This document shows positions 17,071-27,011 of a stretch of 64,000 bases of DNA, one piece after another; the stretch's first letter is position 1; the number at the start of each line of letters is the position of its first letter. The position numbers and the translations under genes are program-made. Origin of the DNA: Exiguobacterium aestuarii (lineage in GTDB: Bacteria > Bacillota > Bacilli > Exiguobacteriales > Exiguobacteriaceae); the NCBI RefSeq assembly GCF_020171655.1, contig NZ_JAIVAC010000001.1, positions 186,001 to 250,000 on the forward strand. The letters run 5' to 3'. The notes beneath the pieces were generated by a model. The model made no database searches and was not told the origin of the DNA. It saw nothing but the letters and a program-made list of their open reading frames with translations.

Positions 17071-19371
17071 ATGGAAAAATTACCAATCCTTCCGTTGCGA
17101 GGAGTCGTCGTATATCCGCTCATCGGTGTGACAATCGATGTCGGACGCCCGTTATCACTTCGGGCGCTCCTTGCTGCAAAGGAGCATGAAACGGATTTAA
17201 TTGTCGTCACTCAAAAAGAGACCGGAAACGAATCACCAGAACCGGAAGACTTGTACACGATTGGAACGCGTGTTCATATCGCCAAGATGAGCGAATTGTC
17301 GAACGAGACGATTCGGGTTCGCATCGTCGGGAAAGAGCGTGTCCGCGTCGACTCGGTCGAATCGACGGATGAAGGCTGGTTCGCTAACGTCGAACCACTC
17401 GAGCTTGCTGAAGGGGAAGAGGTCGAGCGTACGGCGCTCGTCCGTCTGTTGAAAGAGCAGTTCGGTAAACTTGTCGCCAACATCAAAGGCATGTCCCCGG
17501 ACGAACGTCGTCGTTTCGAGATGTATGAGCGACTCGAATCGCTCACGGACTATATCACGTCGAAACTAGATGTCGATGTCGAACTTCGCCAAGCGATGCT
17601 CGAAGAAGCAGATGCGGTCAAACGAGGGCTTGAACTGCTTGAAATCATCGCACACGAGGTGGAAGTGATCGAACTCGAGCAAGAGATGCGCGAGCGGACG
17701 AAGAAGTCGATTGAGCAGTCACAGCGCGAGTACTACTTACGGGAACAGATGAAGACGATTCAACAAGAGCTCGGTGACCAGACACAAGAGTCTGAGCCGA
17801 ATCGCCTCCGCGAGAAGTTAGAAGCGCTCGACTTGCCAGAGACGACTCGAAAGAACGTCATGCGTGAAGCAGAGCGATTGAACGTCGTCCCACAAACGTC
17901 GCCGGAATATGCGGTCATCCGTAACTATCTCGACTGGGTCGCATCCCTTCCATGGGGCATCGAGACGGAAGACAAGCTCGATGTGAAACATGCGGCAGAC
18001 GTCCTCGACGATGACCATTACGGCCTAGAATCGGTGAAAGACCGAATCCTCGAATACTTGGCCGTTCGTCAGTTGACGAACTCGCTTCGTGGACCAATCC
18101 TTTGTCTCGCCGGACCTCCAGGGGTCGGGAAGACGTCGCTCGCCCGTTCGATCGCCTCGGCGCTTGAACGTCACTTCGTTCGTGTCTCACTCGGTGGGGT
18201 ACGCGATGAGGCAGAAATCCGTGGTCACCGCCGGACGTATATCGGCGCGATGCCAGGACGTGTTATCCGCGGGTTGAAGCAAGCGGAAAGCAAGAACCCG
18301 GTCTTCTTACTCGATGAAATCGACAAGATGGCTTCTGACTTCAGAGGAGACCCGGCGTCGGCGATGCTCGAAGTACTTGACCCAGAGCAAAACGTATCGT
18401 TCTCGGACCACTACATCGAAGAACCGTTCGATTTGTCGAACGTCCTCTTCATCGCGACAGCGAACGATGTCTCGCAAATTCCGGCACCGCTCCTTGACCG
18501 GATGGAACTCATCCAAATCGGTGGGTATACGGAGCTTGAGAAAGTCGAAATCGCGAAGCGTCACTTAGTGCCGAAACAGTTGAAAGAGCACGGATTGAAG
18601 AAGAGCCAATTGACGATCAAAGAAGATGCGCTCTATGAAGTCGTGCGTCGCTACACACGTGAAGCGGGTGTCCGGAACTTAGAACGCGTCATCGGTTCGC
18701 TCTGCCGTAAAGCAGCGAAACAAATCGCGATCGGTGAGAAGAAACGGGTCACGATTTCGAAGAAAGCCATCATCACGTATCTCGGAAAACCGAAGTATCG
18801 TTACGGAAAAGGAGAGACCGAGGACTCAATCGGTGCAGTGACAGGTCTTGCCTACACGGCGTTCGGTGGAGACACGCTCACAATCGAAGTGGCGCTCGCA
18901 CCTGGTAAAGGCAAGCTTCAGTTGACGGGTAAACTCGGTGACGTGATGCAGGAGTCGGCACAGACGGCATATAGCTATGTCCGTGCGAATGCGGAGCGGT
19001 TCGGGATTGACCCGACGTTCTATGAGCGACAAGACATCCATATCCACGTTCCGGAAGGTGCCGTACCGAAAGACGGACCATCGGCCGGGATCACGATTGC
19101 GACAGCACTCATTTCCGCGTTGACCGGGAAGAAAGTCCATCGCGATGTCGGGATGACGGGGGAGATCACACTTCGTGGACGCGTCTTACCGATTGGTGGA
19201 TTGAAAGAAAAAGCGCTCGCCGCTCATCGGGCCGGGTTGACGACCATCGTCATTCCGAAAGATAATGAGCGAGACATCGATGACATTCAAGAAACGGTGC
19301 GTGAGAAACTGACGTTCGTTCCCGTGACGACCCTCGATGAAGTACTAGATGTAGCATTTGGAGGAAATTAA
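17071..19371 (+). CDS. lon: ATP-dependent protease LonA
   Basis: Lon is a cytosolic AAA+ serine protease that degrades misfolded and specific regulatory proteins. The 766-residue protein contains the N-terminal substrate domain (LPILPLRGVVVYP at the start), a coiled-coil region (about 185-245), Walker A GPPGVGKTS, Walker B PVFLLDEIDKM and the C-terminal protease domain with catalytic Ser671 in PKDGPSAGIT and Lys712 in IGGLKEKALAA. Length is close to B. subtilis LonA (774). The ribosome site is AGGAGGCG. The forespore paralogue lonB, between clpX and lonA in Bacillus, is absent. ysxC starts directly at the stop codon. Confidence 0.97.
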   Translation: MEKLPILPLRGVVVYPLIGVTIDVGRPLSLRALLAAKEHETDLIVVTQKETGNESPEPEDLYTIGTRVHIAKMSELSNETIRVRIVGKERVRVDSVESTDEGWFANVEPLELAEGEEVERTALVRLLKEQFGKLVANIKGMSPDERRRFEMYERLESLTDYITSKLDVDVELRQAMLEEADAVKRGLELLEIIAHEVEVIELEQEMRERTKKSIEQSQREYYLREQMKTIQQELGDQTQESEPNRLREKLEALDLPETTRKNVMREAERLNVVPQTSPEYAVIRNYLDWVASLPWGIETEDKLDVKHAADVLDDDHYGLESVKDRILEYLAVRQLTNSLRGPILCLAGPPGVGKTSLARSIASALERHFVRVSLGGVRDEAEIRGHRRTYIGAMPGRVIRGLKQAESKNPVFLLDEIDKMASDFRGDPASAMLEVLDPEQNVSFSDHYIEEPFDLSNVLFIATANDVSQIPAPLLDRMELIQIGGYTELEKVEIAKRHLVPKQLKEHGLKKSQLTIKEDALYEVVRRYTREAGVRNLERVIGSLCRKAAKQIAIGEKKRVTISKKAIITYLGKPKYRYGKGETEDSIGAVTGLAYTAFGGDTLTIEVALAPGKGKLQLTGKLGDVMQESAQTAYSYVRANAERFGIDPTFYERQDIHIHVPEGAVPKDGPSAGITIATALISALTGKKVHRDVGMTGEITLRGRVLPIGGLKEKALAAHRAGLTTIVIPKDNERDIDDIQETVREKLTFVPVTTLDEVLDVAFGGN

Positions 19372-19965
19372 ATGAAGATCAACAAAGCAGAATTCGTGAC
19401 GAGTGCCGTCGCGCCAGACCATTATCCGGTCCATGAGTTGCCGGAAGTGGCGCTTGCCGGACGGTCGAACGTCGGGAAGTCGTCGTTCATCAATAAGATT
19501 TGCCAACGGAAGGCGCTCGCACGGACGTCTTCAAAACCAGGAAAGACTCAGACCCTCAACTTCTTCAATATCAATGATGAAATCATGTTCGTTGACGTTC
19601 CAGGATACGGTTACGCGAAAGTATCAAAGACAGAGCGTGAGAAGTGGGGCGTCATGATGGAGCAATATTTGACGAGCCAAGAGGCACTTCGCGGCGTCGT
19701 CTTGCTTGTCGATATCCGTCATGAGCCGACGGGTGACGATGTGACGATGTACAACTTCTTGAAGCACTATGACATTCCTGTCATCGTCGTAGCGACGAAG
19801 CTCGATAAGATCAAGAAGAGCCAGCGTCAAAAGCACGAGGCAGCGGTAAAACGTAAGCTTCAGTTCGATCCATCTGACCGTTTCGTCGCTTTCTCAGCCG
19901 AAACAGCAGAAGGAAAAGACGATGCGTGGAAAGCAATTTATGCACTCATCACGGAAGGTGAATGA
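19372..19965 (+). CDS. ysxC: Ribosome biogenesis GTP-binding protein YsxC/EngB
   Basis: YsxC (EngB, YihA) is an essential GTPase that helps assemble the 50S subunit. The 197-residue protein has G1 [10 protein letters not shown]3 [10 protein letters not shown]4 TKLD and G5 SAE within [14 protein letters not shown]. It starts at the base after the lon stop; its ribosome site GAGGAAATT lies in the last codons of lon, so the two are translationally linked, as in B. subtilis lonA-ysxC. Confidence 0.96.
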   Translation: MKINKAEFVTSAVAPDHYPVHELPEVALAGRSNVGKSSFINKICQRKALARTSSKPGKTQTLNFFNINDEIMFVDVPGYGYAKVSKTEREKWGVMMEQYLTSQEALRGVVLLVDIRHEPTGDDVTMYNFLKHYDIPVIVVATKLDKIKKSQRQKHEAAVKRKLQFDPSDRFVAFSAETAEGKDDAWKAIYALITEGE

Positions 19966-19971
19966 AGTATG

Positions 19972-19996
19972 GGCGAAGGGATTCCTTCGCCTTTTT
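19972..19996 (+). terminator. Terminator of lon-ysxC
   Basis: Perfect stem GGCGAAGG / CCTTCGCC followed by TTTTT. Confidence 0.9.
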
Positions 19997-20075
19997 GTTT
20001 TTCTCATCCCGTAAGCGGGTAATTATCGTATAATCATAGTTAGTACATAGTCATAATCGTAAACGAGGTGGAGAA

Positions 20076-21245
20076 ATGCAGCGCATGTTTGAAAACAAAT
20101 GGTACCGCGCCCTCTTTTGGACGCTGACCATCTTTTTAGTCATTTGGGTCGGAACAGAGATCTCATTCGTGTTTGAACCGATTCAAGTTATTTTGGCACT
20201 CGTCACGGTCCCACTCATTGTGGCCGGGCTCTTCTTTTATTTCTTGGTCGGCATCGTCGACTTTTTAGAAAAACGGTTGAAAGGGAAACGGGCACTCGCG
20301 GTCGCGATGACACTGATCGGTCTCGTGCTCATCTTTACCATCGTCTTCAGTATTCTCGGACCGGTCCTTGCTGAGCAGGTCACGTCGCTCATCAATGCGA
20401 TGCCGAGTATCGCGAAAGAGCTTCAACAACAAGCGTTCGCCGTCCGAGACACGTTACTCCAAAACGAGTTCTTGTCGCGCTTCATGGCACAAAATGATGA
20501 GATGTTCCGCAATTTGACGACGAACATCACGTCGTATTTAGGAGATTTGTTCGGAAACATCGCGTCGTCATTCGGGCAAGTCGTCGGATTCGTGACGTCG
20601 GCGGTCATCACAATCGTCGTCATCCCGTTCATGCTTCTTTACATGTTACTTGACGGGAAGCGTCTGCCGGACGCTATCGTCAAACTCTTGCCATCAAGCT
20701 ATGAGAAAGAGACGCGTCACATCTTGCATGACATGCACGAGACGGTGCGAAGCTATGTCAACGCTCAACTGCTCGTCGCGTTCTTCGTCGGGATCACGTC
20801 GCTCATCGGTCTTTGGATCGTCGGGGTAGATTATGCCATCTTGCTCGCTCTCTTCATGATGGTGACGAACATCATCCCATACGTCGGACCGTTCTTAGGT
20901 GCCGTACCAGCTGTCATCGTGGCGTTCATTCAAGATCCGATCAAAGTCATCTGGGTCATCGTCGTCATCATCATCGTGCAGCAGATCGAATCGAACGTCA
21001 TCTCGCCGCTCATTCAAGGGAAGTCCTTAAAAGTACATCCGCTCACGATTATCATCGTCTTGCTCGTGGCTGGGAACTTGGCAGGGATCATCGGGATGCT
21101 CATCGCCGTACCGTTCTATGCGGTCGCTAAAACAGTTGTCCAAAATATCGTTCGTATCTATAAACTAAAAGAGCGCGAACAATATTTGGACAAAGAAGAG
21201 ACGGAAAGCCCCATTATTACTGATCCAAACTCACCAAATGCATAA
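20076..21245 (+). CDS. AI-2E family transporter (PerM/YtvI-like permease)
   Basis: This 389-residue integral membrane protein has about eight hydrophobic segments in the pattern of the AI-2E (UPF0118/PerM) family: two or three N-terminal helices, a soluble middle part (about 115-175), and a C-terminal group with the family motifs NIIPYVGPFLGAVPA and SPLIQGKSLKVHPLTIIIV. The family includes proposed autoinducer-2 exporters and Na+/H+ antiporters; the substrate here cannot be told. It stands alone between two terminators. A TATAAT (20029-20034) upstream lacks a clear -35. The acidic C-terminal tail is cytoplasmic by prediction. Confidence 0.85.
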   Translation: MQRMFENKWYRALFWTLTIFLVIWVGTEISFVFEPIQVILALVTVPLIVAGLFFYFLVGIVDFLEKRLKGKRALAVAMTLIGLVLIFTIVFSILGPVLAEQVTSLINAMPSIAKELQQQAFAVRDTLLQNEFLSRFMAQNDEMFRNLTTNITSYLGDLFGNIASSFGQVVGFVTSAVITIVVIPFMLLYMLLDGKRLPDAIVKLLPSSYEKETRHILHDMHETVRSYVNAQLLVAFFVGITSLIGLWIVGVDYAILLALFMMVTNIIPYVGPFLGAVPAVIVAFIQDPIKVIWVIVVIIIVQQIESNVISPLIQGKSLKVHPLTIIIVLLVAGNLAGIIGMLIAVPFYAVAKTVVQNIVRIYKLKEREQYLDKEETESPIITDPNSPNA

Positions 21246-21246
21246 G

Positions 21247-21288
21247 AAGAAGTGTAGAAATGGGGTTTCGCCATTTCTACTTCTTTTT
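21247..21288 (+). terminator. Terminator of the AI-2E family gene
   Basis: AGAAG-TGTAGAAATGG and CCATTTCTA-CTTCT form a long stem around GGTTTCG, followed by TTTTT. Confidence 0.88.
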
Positions 21289-21354
21289 GTCACAAAAAGT
21301 TCTTATTTTATTTCAGGAAAATCAAACAGAAGATTATAGTTACCAGATAAGAAC

Positions 21355-21363
21355 TGTTATAAT
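21355..21363 (+). promoter_or_regulatory. Extended -10 promoter of hemA
   Basis: TGTTATAAT carries a consensus TATAAT with the TG extension; no good -35 is present. A start near 21370 gives a leader of about 60 bases. Confidence 0.6.
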
Positions 21364-21429
21364 GTACGGTAGAGATTGAAAAAAAGAAGAGACAACCGTC
21401 GGTGGATTTTAGATGAGGGGAAGAGATAC

Positions 21430-22776
21430 ATGCATATTGTCGTCGTTGGACTAAATAACAAGACAGCCCCTGTCGCGATTCGGGAGCAGTTCTCGTTTGG
21501 GGAGCAAGAAATCGTGGATGCGATGATTGCACTTCGCGAAGAGAAGAGCATTTTCGAGTCGGTTATTTTGTCTACGTGTAACCGGACGGAGCTGTACGTC
21601 GTGACAGATCAACTCCATACTGGACGTTATTACACGAAACGTTTCTTGGCGAACTGGTTCAATCTAGAGATGGAGCAGTTCACACCATACTTGTCGATTC
21701 GAGAAGGGGAAGAGGCGATTCGTCACTTGTTCCGTGTCACATCGGGCCTCGACTCAATGATCATCGGGGAAACACAAATTTTAGGTCAGGTGAAGACAAG
21801 TTTCTTCCGTGCCCAAGAGCATGGAACGACAGGAACGGTCTTCAACAAATTATTCAAAGAAGCGGTCACACTCGCCAAGCGCGCCCATACGGACACGCAA
21901 ATTGGGGAAATGTCTGTATCGGTCAGCTCGGCTGCCGTGACGCTCGCACAAGAAATGTACCAACAGCTCGAAGATAAGCAAGTTGTCGTCGTCGGAGCCG
22001 GAGAAACGGGTGAACTGACAACACTCAACTTGTTCGAGGCTGGTGCCAAACAGATCGCCGTCTTCAACCGGACGGAGAGCAAGGCGAAAGCTGTTGCGGA
22101 TAAGTTCAAAGGTCGTGCCCATTCGATTCGTGAAATCGCATGTGGCTTACTCGATGCGGATATTTTAATCAGTTCGACCGGGGCGAAAGACGCCGTCATC
22201 GGATATGACGATGTGGCAGCGGCACAATTGTTGCGCCGTGAACGTCCACTTCTTCTCATTGACATTGCTGTGCCGCGAGATATCGATCCAGCGGTCGCGA
22301 CACTTCCAGGTGTTCATTTGTTCGATGTCGATGATTTGAATGGAATCGTCAACAAGAATCTCGAAGCTCGTCTCCTCGAGGCCGAGAAGATCGAGATGAA
22401 GATTGATGAAGCGATTCAAGAGTTCCAAACATGGCTCGTCACGCTCGGTGTCGTACCGATTATGAACGAGTTGCGTGCCCGTGCCCTTGATATTCAAGAA
22501 GACACGATGACGAGTCTAGAGCGTAAGCTCGACCACTTGTCGGCGCGTGACAAGAAAGTCATCGGGAAACATATGAAGTCAATCATCAATCAGATGCTTC
22601 GTGACCCGATTGACTACATTAAAGACGCAGCGGCACAGCCAGACGCAAACGTTCGAATTGCCCAGTTTGTCGAGACGTTCGGACTCGATGTCGAGTTGCC
22701 AGAACAGCCGGTAGACGAAGTGGAAGAAACAGATGCCACTTCTGCCAAAGCACCACTTCGCGCATTGATGCGCTAA
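21430..22776 (+). CDS. hemA: Glutamyl-tRNA reductase
   Basis: HemA reduces glutamyl-tRNA(Glu) to glutamate-1-semialdehyde, the first committed step of the C5 heme pathway. The 448-residue protein has the catalytic cysteine in LSTCNRTELY, the block TSGLDSMIIGETQILGQVK, an NADPH site (VVVGAGETGEL) and a helical C-terminal dimerisation domain. The start at MHIVVVGLNNKTAP behind GAGGGGAAGAG fits the family N-terminus. It leads hemACDBL; hemX, which follows hemA in B. subtilis and helps control HemA levels, is missing. Confidence 0.97.
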   Translation: MHIVVVGLNNKTAPVAIREQFSFGEQEIVDAMIALREEKSIFESVILSTCNRTELYVVTDQLHTGRYYTKRFLANWFNLEMEQFTPYLSIREGEEAIRHLFRVTSGLDSMIIGETQILGQVKTSFFRAQEHGTTGTVFNKLFKEAVTLAKRAHTDTQIGEMSVSVSSAAVTLAQEMYQQLEDKQVVVVGAGETGELTTLNLFEAGAKQIAVFNRTESKAKAVADKFKGRAHSIREIACGLLDADILISSTGAKDAVIGYDDVAAAQLLRRERPLLLIDIAVPRDIDPAVATLPGVHLFDVDDLNGIVNKNLEARLLEAEKIEMKIDEAIQEFQTWLVTLGVVPIMNELRARALDIQEDTMTSLERKLDHLSARDKKVIGKHMKSIINQMLRDPIDYIKDAAAQPDANVRIAQFVETFGLDVELPEQPVDEVEETDATSAKAPLRALMR

Positions 22777-22784
22777 CAAGATAT

Positions 22785-22809
22785 AAAAGGCGACATGTGT
22801 CGCCTTTTT
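22785..22809 (+). terminator. Intra-operon hairpin between hemA and hemC
   Basis: AAAAGGCGACATGTGTCGCCTTTTT is a perfect palindrome (stem GGCGAC, loop ATGT) ending in a T-run. It is terminator-like and lies only 20 bases before the hemC start, with no promoter between. It may attenuate expression of hemCDBL. Confidence 0.75.
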
Positions 22810-22829
22810 CTATGAAGGAGAGACTCAAC

Positions 22830-23747
22830 ATGCGAAAAATCATCGTCGGCTCACGCCGTTCCCAACTTGCCATGACTCAAACGAAATGGGTCATCGAACA
22901 ATTGAAACAAGCCGGAGCACAAAATGAGTTCGAGATTAAAGAAATCGTGACGAAAGGGGATCAAATCGTCGACGTACAATTGTCGAAAGTCGGCGGGAAA
23001 GGTCTATTCGTCAAAGAGATTCAACAACAGATGCTCGACGGGGACATCGACTTCGCCGTCCACAGCATGAAAGACGTTCCAGCCGAACTTCCGGAAGAAC
23101 TCTATATCAGCTGCATGCCAAAACGTGTCGACGCACGTGACGTCCTTATCTGCGAGAACGGCTACACGTTCGAGACGCTTCCGAAAGGTTCAATCGTCGG
23201 AACGAGCTCGCTCCGTCGTGGGGCACAAATCTTAGCGGCACGTCCCGATCTTGAAATTCAATGGATCCGCGGAAACATCGACACACGTCTGAAGAAGTTG
23301 GATTCGGAGAACTACAACGCCATCTTGCTCGCGAAAGCCGGGCTCGAACGGATGGGGTGGACGGACCGTGTCGACTTCGAAGCGCTTGACCCGGACGTCA
23401 TGGTACCTGCTGTCGGACAAGGTGTACTCGCGATCGAGAGCCGTAAAGACGATGCAGAAGTAACGGCAGTGCTTCAGTTGTTACACGATGACGTGACGGC
23501 CAAAGCCGCGACAGCGGAACGGACTTTCTTAAAAGCCATCGAAGGTAGCTGTCACGTCCCGGTCGGCGGTTACGCAACGGTCGACGGTGATGAAGTGACG
23601 CTCACGGGCCTCATCGCGTCAGTGGACGGGAAAGAAGTGCTTCGCGTGACGAAAACGTCAACGGACGGGGTCGCACTCGGAATGGACGTCGCTGAAGAAT
23701 TGCTTGGACGTGGCGGGCGTGAAATCCTCGCCTCGGTCAATGAGTGA
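22830..23747 (+). CDS. hemC: Porphobilinogen deaminase (hydroxymethylbilane synthase)
   Basis: HemC joins four porphobilinogens into hydroxymethylbilane. The 305-residue protein has the N-terminal GSRRSQLAMTQ, catalytic-region FAVHSMKDVP, the arginine loop GTSSLRRGAQ, and the dipyrromethane-cofactor cysteine in EGSCHVPVGGYA. The chosen ATG lies behind GAAGGAGAGA; an upstream in-frame extension is not conserved. It overlaps hemD by 8 bases. Confidence 0.97.
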   Translation: MRKIIVGSRRSQLAMTQTKWVIEQLKQAGAQNEFEIKEIVTKGDQIVDVQLSKVGGKGLFVKEIQQQMLDGDIDFAVHSMKDVPAELPEELYISCMPKRVDARDVLICENGYTFETLPKGSIVGTSSLRRGAQILAARPDLEIQWIRGNIDTRLKKLDSENYNAILLAKAGLERMGWTDRVDFEALDPDVMVPAVGQGVLAIESRKDDAEVTAVLQLLHDDVTAKAATAERTFLKAIEGSCHVPVGGYATVDGDEVTLTGLIASVDGKEVLRVTKTSTDGVALGMDVAEELLGRGGREILASVNE

Positions 23748-24405
23748 CGTCTGGTACACGGGAACGAAACGAATGACCGCTTCGCAACGGGCACTGCTCG
23801 AGGCGAGCGGTCTTTCCGTTCATCATGTCCCGCTCATTCAGACGAGAGAGACGCACGTCCCACCACCCGTGGAGAGATTCGACTGGCTCGTCGTCACGAG
23901 CCAGAACGCGGTGCCCGCGCTTCGAAATCTGACGCGTGACGTCAAGGTTGCTGCTGTCGGTGAGAAGACGAAGCGGGCGCTTGAAGCGGAAGGGTTTATC
24001 GTCTCGCTCATGCCGGAGACGTATACGGGTGAGGCGCTCTTTGAGCAGTTACGCGATGTCGTTTCCGCCGATGAGGTCGTCTTGTTCGCGCGTGGCAATT
24101 TGGCGAACACGTCGCATATGACGATGCTCTCTCACGTGCAGGACTGGGTCGTCTACGAGACGATTCCAGTGCCGTTGACACCGGCGCAACAGCAACAACT
24201 CGAGGCCGTGAAGGCGCTGCTCGTCTTGAGCCCGTCGGCCGTCGAGGCGCTCACACCGCACTTGTCCCGCTTCACCGGGACGTGGTACGCCATCGGCGAA
24301 GTGACCGAACGTGCCGTCCGACAAGTGTCGACGTTACCGGTACGAGTGCCAGAATGTTATACTATGGATGCATTAATACAGTGTGTAGGGGAGGATTTTT
24401 CATGA
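23740..24405 (+). CDS. hemD: Uroporphyrinogen-III synthase
   Basis: HemD closes and inverts ring D to make uroporphyrinogen III. The family is very divergent; at 221 residues this protein is a little short but shows the expected landmarks [37 protein letters not shown] and [10 protein letters not shown]. Identification rests on these plus its place between hemC and hemB. The start codon lies inside the hemC end and has only a weak ribosome site, so translation is probably coupled. The 3' end overlaps hemB by ATGA. Confidence 0.92.
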   Translation: MSDVWYTGTKRMTASQRALLEASGLSVHHVPLIQTRETHVPPPVERFDWLVVTSQNAVPALRNLTRDVKVAAVGEKTKRALEAEGFIVSLMPETYTGEALFEQLRDVVSADEVVLFARGNLANTSHMTMLSHVQDWVVYETIPVPLTPAQQQQLEAVKALLVLSPSAVEALTPHLSRFTGTWYAIGEVTERAVRQVSTLPVRVPECYTMDALIQCVGEDFS

Positions 24406-25382
24406 ACCAGTTTGACCGTCACCGTCGTCTTCGCTCATCGAAGTCGATGCGTGCCCTCGTACGTGAAAATCATGTTCGGAAAGAAGATTTGATTTACCCA
24501 CTCTTCATCATTGAAGGGACTAACATTAAACGTGAAGTCAGCTCGATGCCTGGCGTCTTTAATTATTCACTTGACCGACTCGAAGAAGAAATCAAAGAAA
24601 TCGTCGACCTCGGTCTCCAATCCGTGCTCTTGTTCGGCGTGCCGGAACATAAAGACCCGGAAGGCAGTGAAGCGTATCACGACCACGGCATTGTCCAAGA
24701 AGCAATCCGTAAAGTAAAAGAGTGGGCGCCACAGCTCACGGTCATCGCCGATACGTGCCTATGTGAGTACACGTCTACAGGTCACTGTGGCCTCGTGAAG
24801 GACGGGAACGTCGATAACGACGCATCGCTTCCACTTCACGTCCAGACGGCGATCACGCAAGCACAAGCGGGTGCCGATATCATCGCGCCGAGCTCGATGA
24901 TGGACGGATTCGTCGCAGCCATCCGTGAAGGTCTCGACCAAAACGGATTCAGCCACATCCCAATCATGAGCTATGGCGTAAAATATGCGTCGGCGTATTA
25001 CGGACCGTTCCGTGACGCTGCCCAATCAGCTCCTGGTGAAGGCGACCGTAAAGGTTATCAGATGGACCCGGCGAACCGTCGTGAGGCGTTCCGCGAGTCA
25101 CAATCGGACGTCGAACAAGGTGCCGACTTCATGATCGTCAAACCGGCTCTCGCGTTCATGGATATCATCCGTGATATGCGCGATTCACTCGATATGCCAA
25201 TCGTGGCGTATAACGTGAGCGGAGAGTACGCGATGATCAAAGCCGCGTCACTCAACGACTGGGTCGACGAAGAGCGCATCGTCATGGAGACGATGGTCGG
25301 ATTCAAACGTGCCGGTGCCGATCTCATCGTTACGTATTTCGCAAAAGACGTCTGTCGCTATTTGGAAGGAGACTACGCATGA
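24402..25382 (+). CDS. hemB: Delta-aminolevulinic acid dehydratase (porphobilinogen synthase)
   Basis: HemB condenses two 5-aminolevulinates to porphobilinogen. The 326-residue protein has zinc-ligand cysteines in [14 protein letters not shown], so it is a zinc-type enzyme, and the two active-site lysines in [15 protein letters not shown] and [10 protein letters not shown]. The start is the ATG behind GGGGAGG, giving [13 protein letters not shown]; a longer frame upstream overlaps hemD and is not conserved. Both ends overlap their neighbours by ATGA. Confidence 0.97.
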   Translation: MNQFDRHRRLRSSKSMRALVRENHVRKEDLIYPLFIIEGTNIKREVSSMPGVFNYSLDRLEEEIKEIVDLGLQSVLLFGVPEHKDPEGSEAYHDHGIVQEAIRKVKEWAPQLTVIADTCLCEYTSTGHCGLVKDGNVDNDASLPLHVQTAITQAQAGADIIAPSSMMDGFVAAIREGLDQNGFSHIPIMSYGVKYASAYYGPFRDAAQSAPGEGDRKGYQMDPANRREAFRESQSDVEQGADFMIVKPALAFMDIIRDMRDSLDMPIVAYNVSGEYAMIKAASLNDWVDEERIVMETMVGFKRAGADLIVTYFAKDVCRYLEGDYA

Positions 25383-26683
25383 CATACAACCAAACGCGCT
25401 CACAAGAAGCGTTCGAACAAGCCCGCCCACTCATGCCAGGCGGTGTCAACAGTCCGGTCCGTGCCTACAAATCGGTCGGTATGACGCCAATCTTCGCCGA
25501 ACGTGGTGAAGGTTCACGCGTCTATGACATCGACGGCAACGAGTATATCGATTACGTCCTCTCATGGGGACCACTCATCCTCGGTCACCGTGACCCTGTC
25601 GTCACGAAAGCGATTCAAGAGCAAGCTGAAAAAGGCTGGACGTTCGGAACGCCGACCGAGCTCGAGACGAAGATGGCAGAACTCGTCATCGACCGCGTCC
25701 CATCAATCGAGATGGTTCGTATGGTCAACTCGGGTACGGAAGCGACGATGGCGGCACTTCGCCTCGCACGCGGCTATACAGGGAAGACGAAGATTTTGAA
25801 GTTCGAAGGATGCTACCACGGACACGGCGACTCGCTACTCATTAAAGCCGGTTCTGGTGTCGCAACACTCGGTCTCCCGGACTCACCAGGTGTACCGAAA
25901 GAACTCGCAAGCCACACGCTCACCGTTCCTTACAACGACTTGGACGCAGTCCGCGTCGCGTTTGAGAAATACGGTGACGATCTCGCTGGTGTCATCGTCG
26001 AACCAGCGGCTGGAAACATGGGCTTCGTACCACCACAACCAGGATTCCTCGAAGGACTCCGTGAAATCACGGAACAAAATGGCGCGCTTCTCATATTTGA
26101 TGAGGTCATGACGGGCTTCCGTGTCGGGTATAACTGTGCACAAGGATACTTCGGTGTCACACCGGACCTCACGTGTCTCGGTAAGGTCATCGGCGGTGGA
26201 CTTCCGGTCGGTGCTTACGGCGGGAAACGCGAAATCATGGAACAGATCGCGCCGCAAGGTCCAATCTATCAAGCAGGTACGCTCTCAGGTAACCCACTCG
26301 CGATGATTGCTGGTTACACGACACTCTCGCAACTGAAGCCTGAGCACTACGCGGAGTTCGAGCGTAAGGCAGACCGTCTCGCGGAAGGATTTACGCAAGC
26401 TGGTGAGAAATACAACATCCCGCACGACACGAACCGTGCTGGCTCGATGTTTGGTTTCTTCTTCACGAACGAGAAAGTAACGAACTTCGAAAAAGCGAAA
26501 TCGGCGAACCTCGAGATGTTCCGTTCGTACTATCAGAAGATGGCAGCGCGCGGCGTATTCTTGCCACCGTCACAGTTCGAAGGATTGTTCCTCTCGACGG
26601 CGCATACGGATGAGGATATCGAGAAGACGATTGCAGCGGTCGAGGCGACGTTTAAAGAGCTTCAAGAAGAGTTTTCACTCTAA
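25379..26683 (+). CDS. hemL: Glutamate-1-semialdehyde 2,1-aminomutase
   Basis: HemL is a PLP enzyme that turns glutamate-1-semialdehyde into 5-aminolevulinate. The 434-residue protein has the PLP lysine in [16 protein letters not shown], the phosphate-binding [17 protein letters not shown], the [14 protein letters not shown] motif and DEVMTGFRV. It completes the hem operon, supplying the HemB substrate. It starts inside the hemB stop and ends just before the valS promoter. In B. subtilis ysxE and spoVID follow; both are absent. Confidence 0.97.
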   Translation: MTYNQTRSQEAFEQARPLMPGGVNSPVRAYKSVGMTPIFAERGEGSRVYDIDGNEYIDYVLSWGPLILGHRDPVVTKAIQEQAEKGWTFGTPTELETKMAELVIDRVPSIEMVRMVNSGTEATMAALRLARGYTGKTKILKFEGCYHGHGDSLLIKAGSGVATLGLPDSPGVPKELASHTLTVPYNDLDAVRVAFEKYGDDLAGVIVEPAAGNMGFVPPQPGFLEGLREITEQNGALLIFDEVMTGFRVGYNCAQGYFGVTPDLTCLGKVIGGGLPVGAYGGKREIMEQIAPQGPIYQAGTLSGNPLAMIAGYTTLSQLKPEHYAEFERKADRLAEGFTQAGEKYNIPHDTNRAGSMFGFFFTNEKVTNFEKAKSANLEMFRSYYQKMAARGVFLPPSQFEGLFLSTAHTDEDIEKTIAAVEATFKELQEEFSL

Positions 26684-26685
26684 TC

Positions 26686-26714
26686 TTGACTGCTGACGTT
26701 TCTGTCGCTACAAT
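26686..26714 (+). promoter_or_regulatory. Sigma-A promoter of the valS T-box transcript
   Basis: TTGACT, 17 bases, TACAAT, beginning two bases past the hemL stop. The predicted start is near 26721. Confidence 0.8.
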
Positions 26715-26720
26715 TATTTA

Positions 26721-26981
26721 ACAGATACGATGAATTGCATTGATGAGGAGTAGTACGCATCATCCATTCCTTTTTAGAGACGCGACCGCTTGGTGAAAGG
26801 TTGCGAGGGATGGACGCGGAAGTCGCCTCGGAGCTGACTTTCTGAATGGAGTAGGAAAGTTCGGTCCATCGACCGTTATTCGATTTTGAGTGCGCCACTT
26901 TGTTGGCGAACTAAGGTGGTACCGCGGAAGATCACGGCTTCTTTCGTCCTTAGCGTATAGGACGAGAGAAGCCGTTTTTGT
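26721..26981 (+). promoter_or_regulatory. T-box leader (tRNA-Val responsive)
   Basis: The 260-base leader contains the canonical T-box sequence AAGGTGGTACCGCGG (26913 onward), which pairs with the free 3' end of uncharged tRNA. It is followed by a terminator with stem ACGGCTTCT / AGAAGCCGT and a T-run (26934-26981). A GTC triplet in the stem I region (26822-26824, within GGAAGTCGCC) is the likely valine specifier codon. Uncharged tRNA-Val would stabilise the antiterminator and allow valS transcription. Confidence 0.9.
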
Positions 26982-27011
26982 GTTCATTACAATATAGAGG
27001 AGGCGCCACAC

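Noticed and set aside
21330-21375. Possible PerR box near the hemA promoter (TTATAATGTACGGTA)
   Set aside because: Only the left half matches the consensus; the right half does not, and the match is explained by the TATAAT element.
24282-24401. Upstream in-frame extension of hemB overlapping hemD
   Set aside because: Not conserved in the family, and a strong ribosome site precedes the internal ATG.
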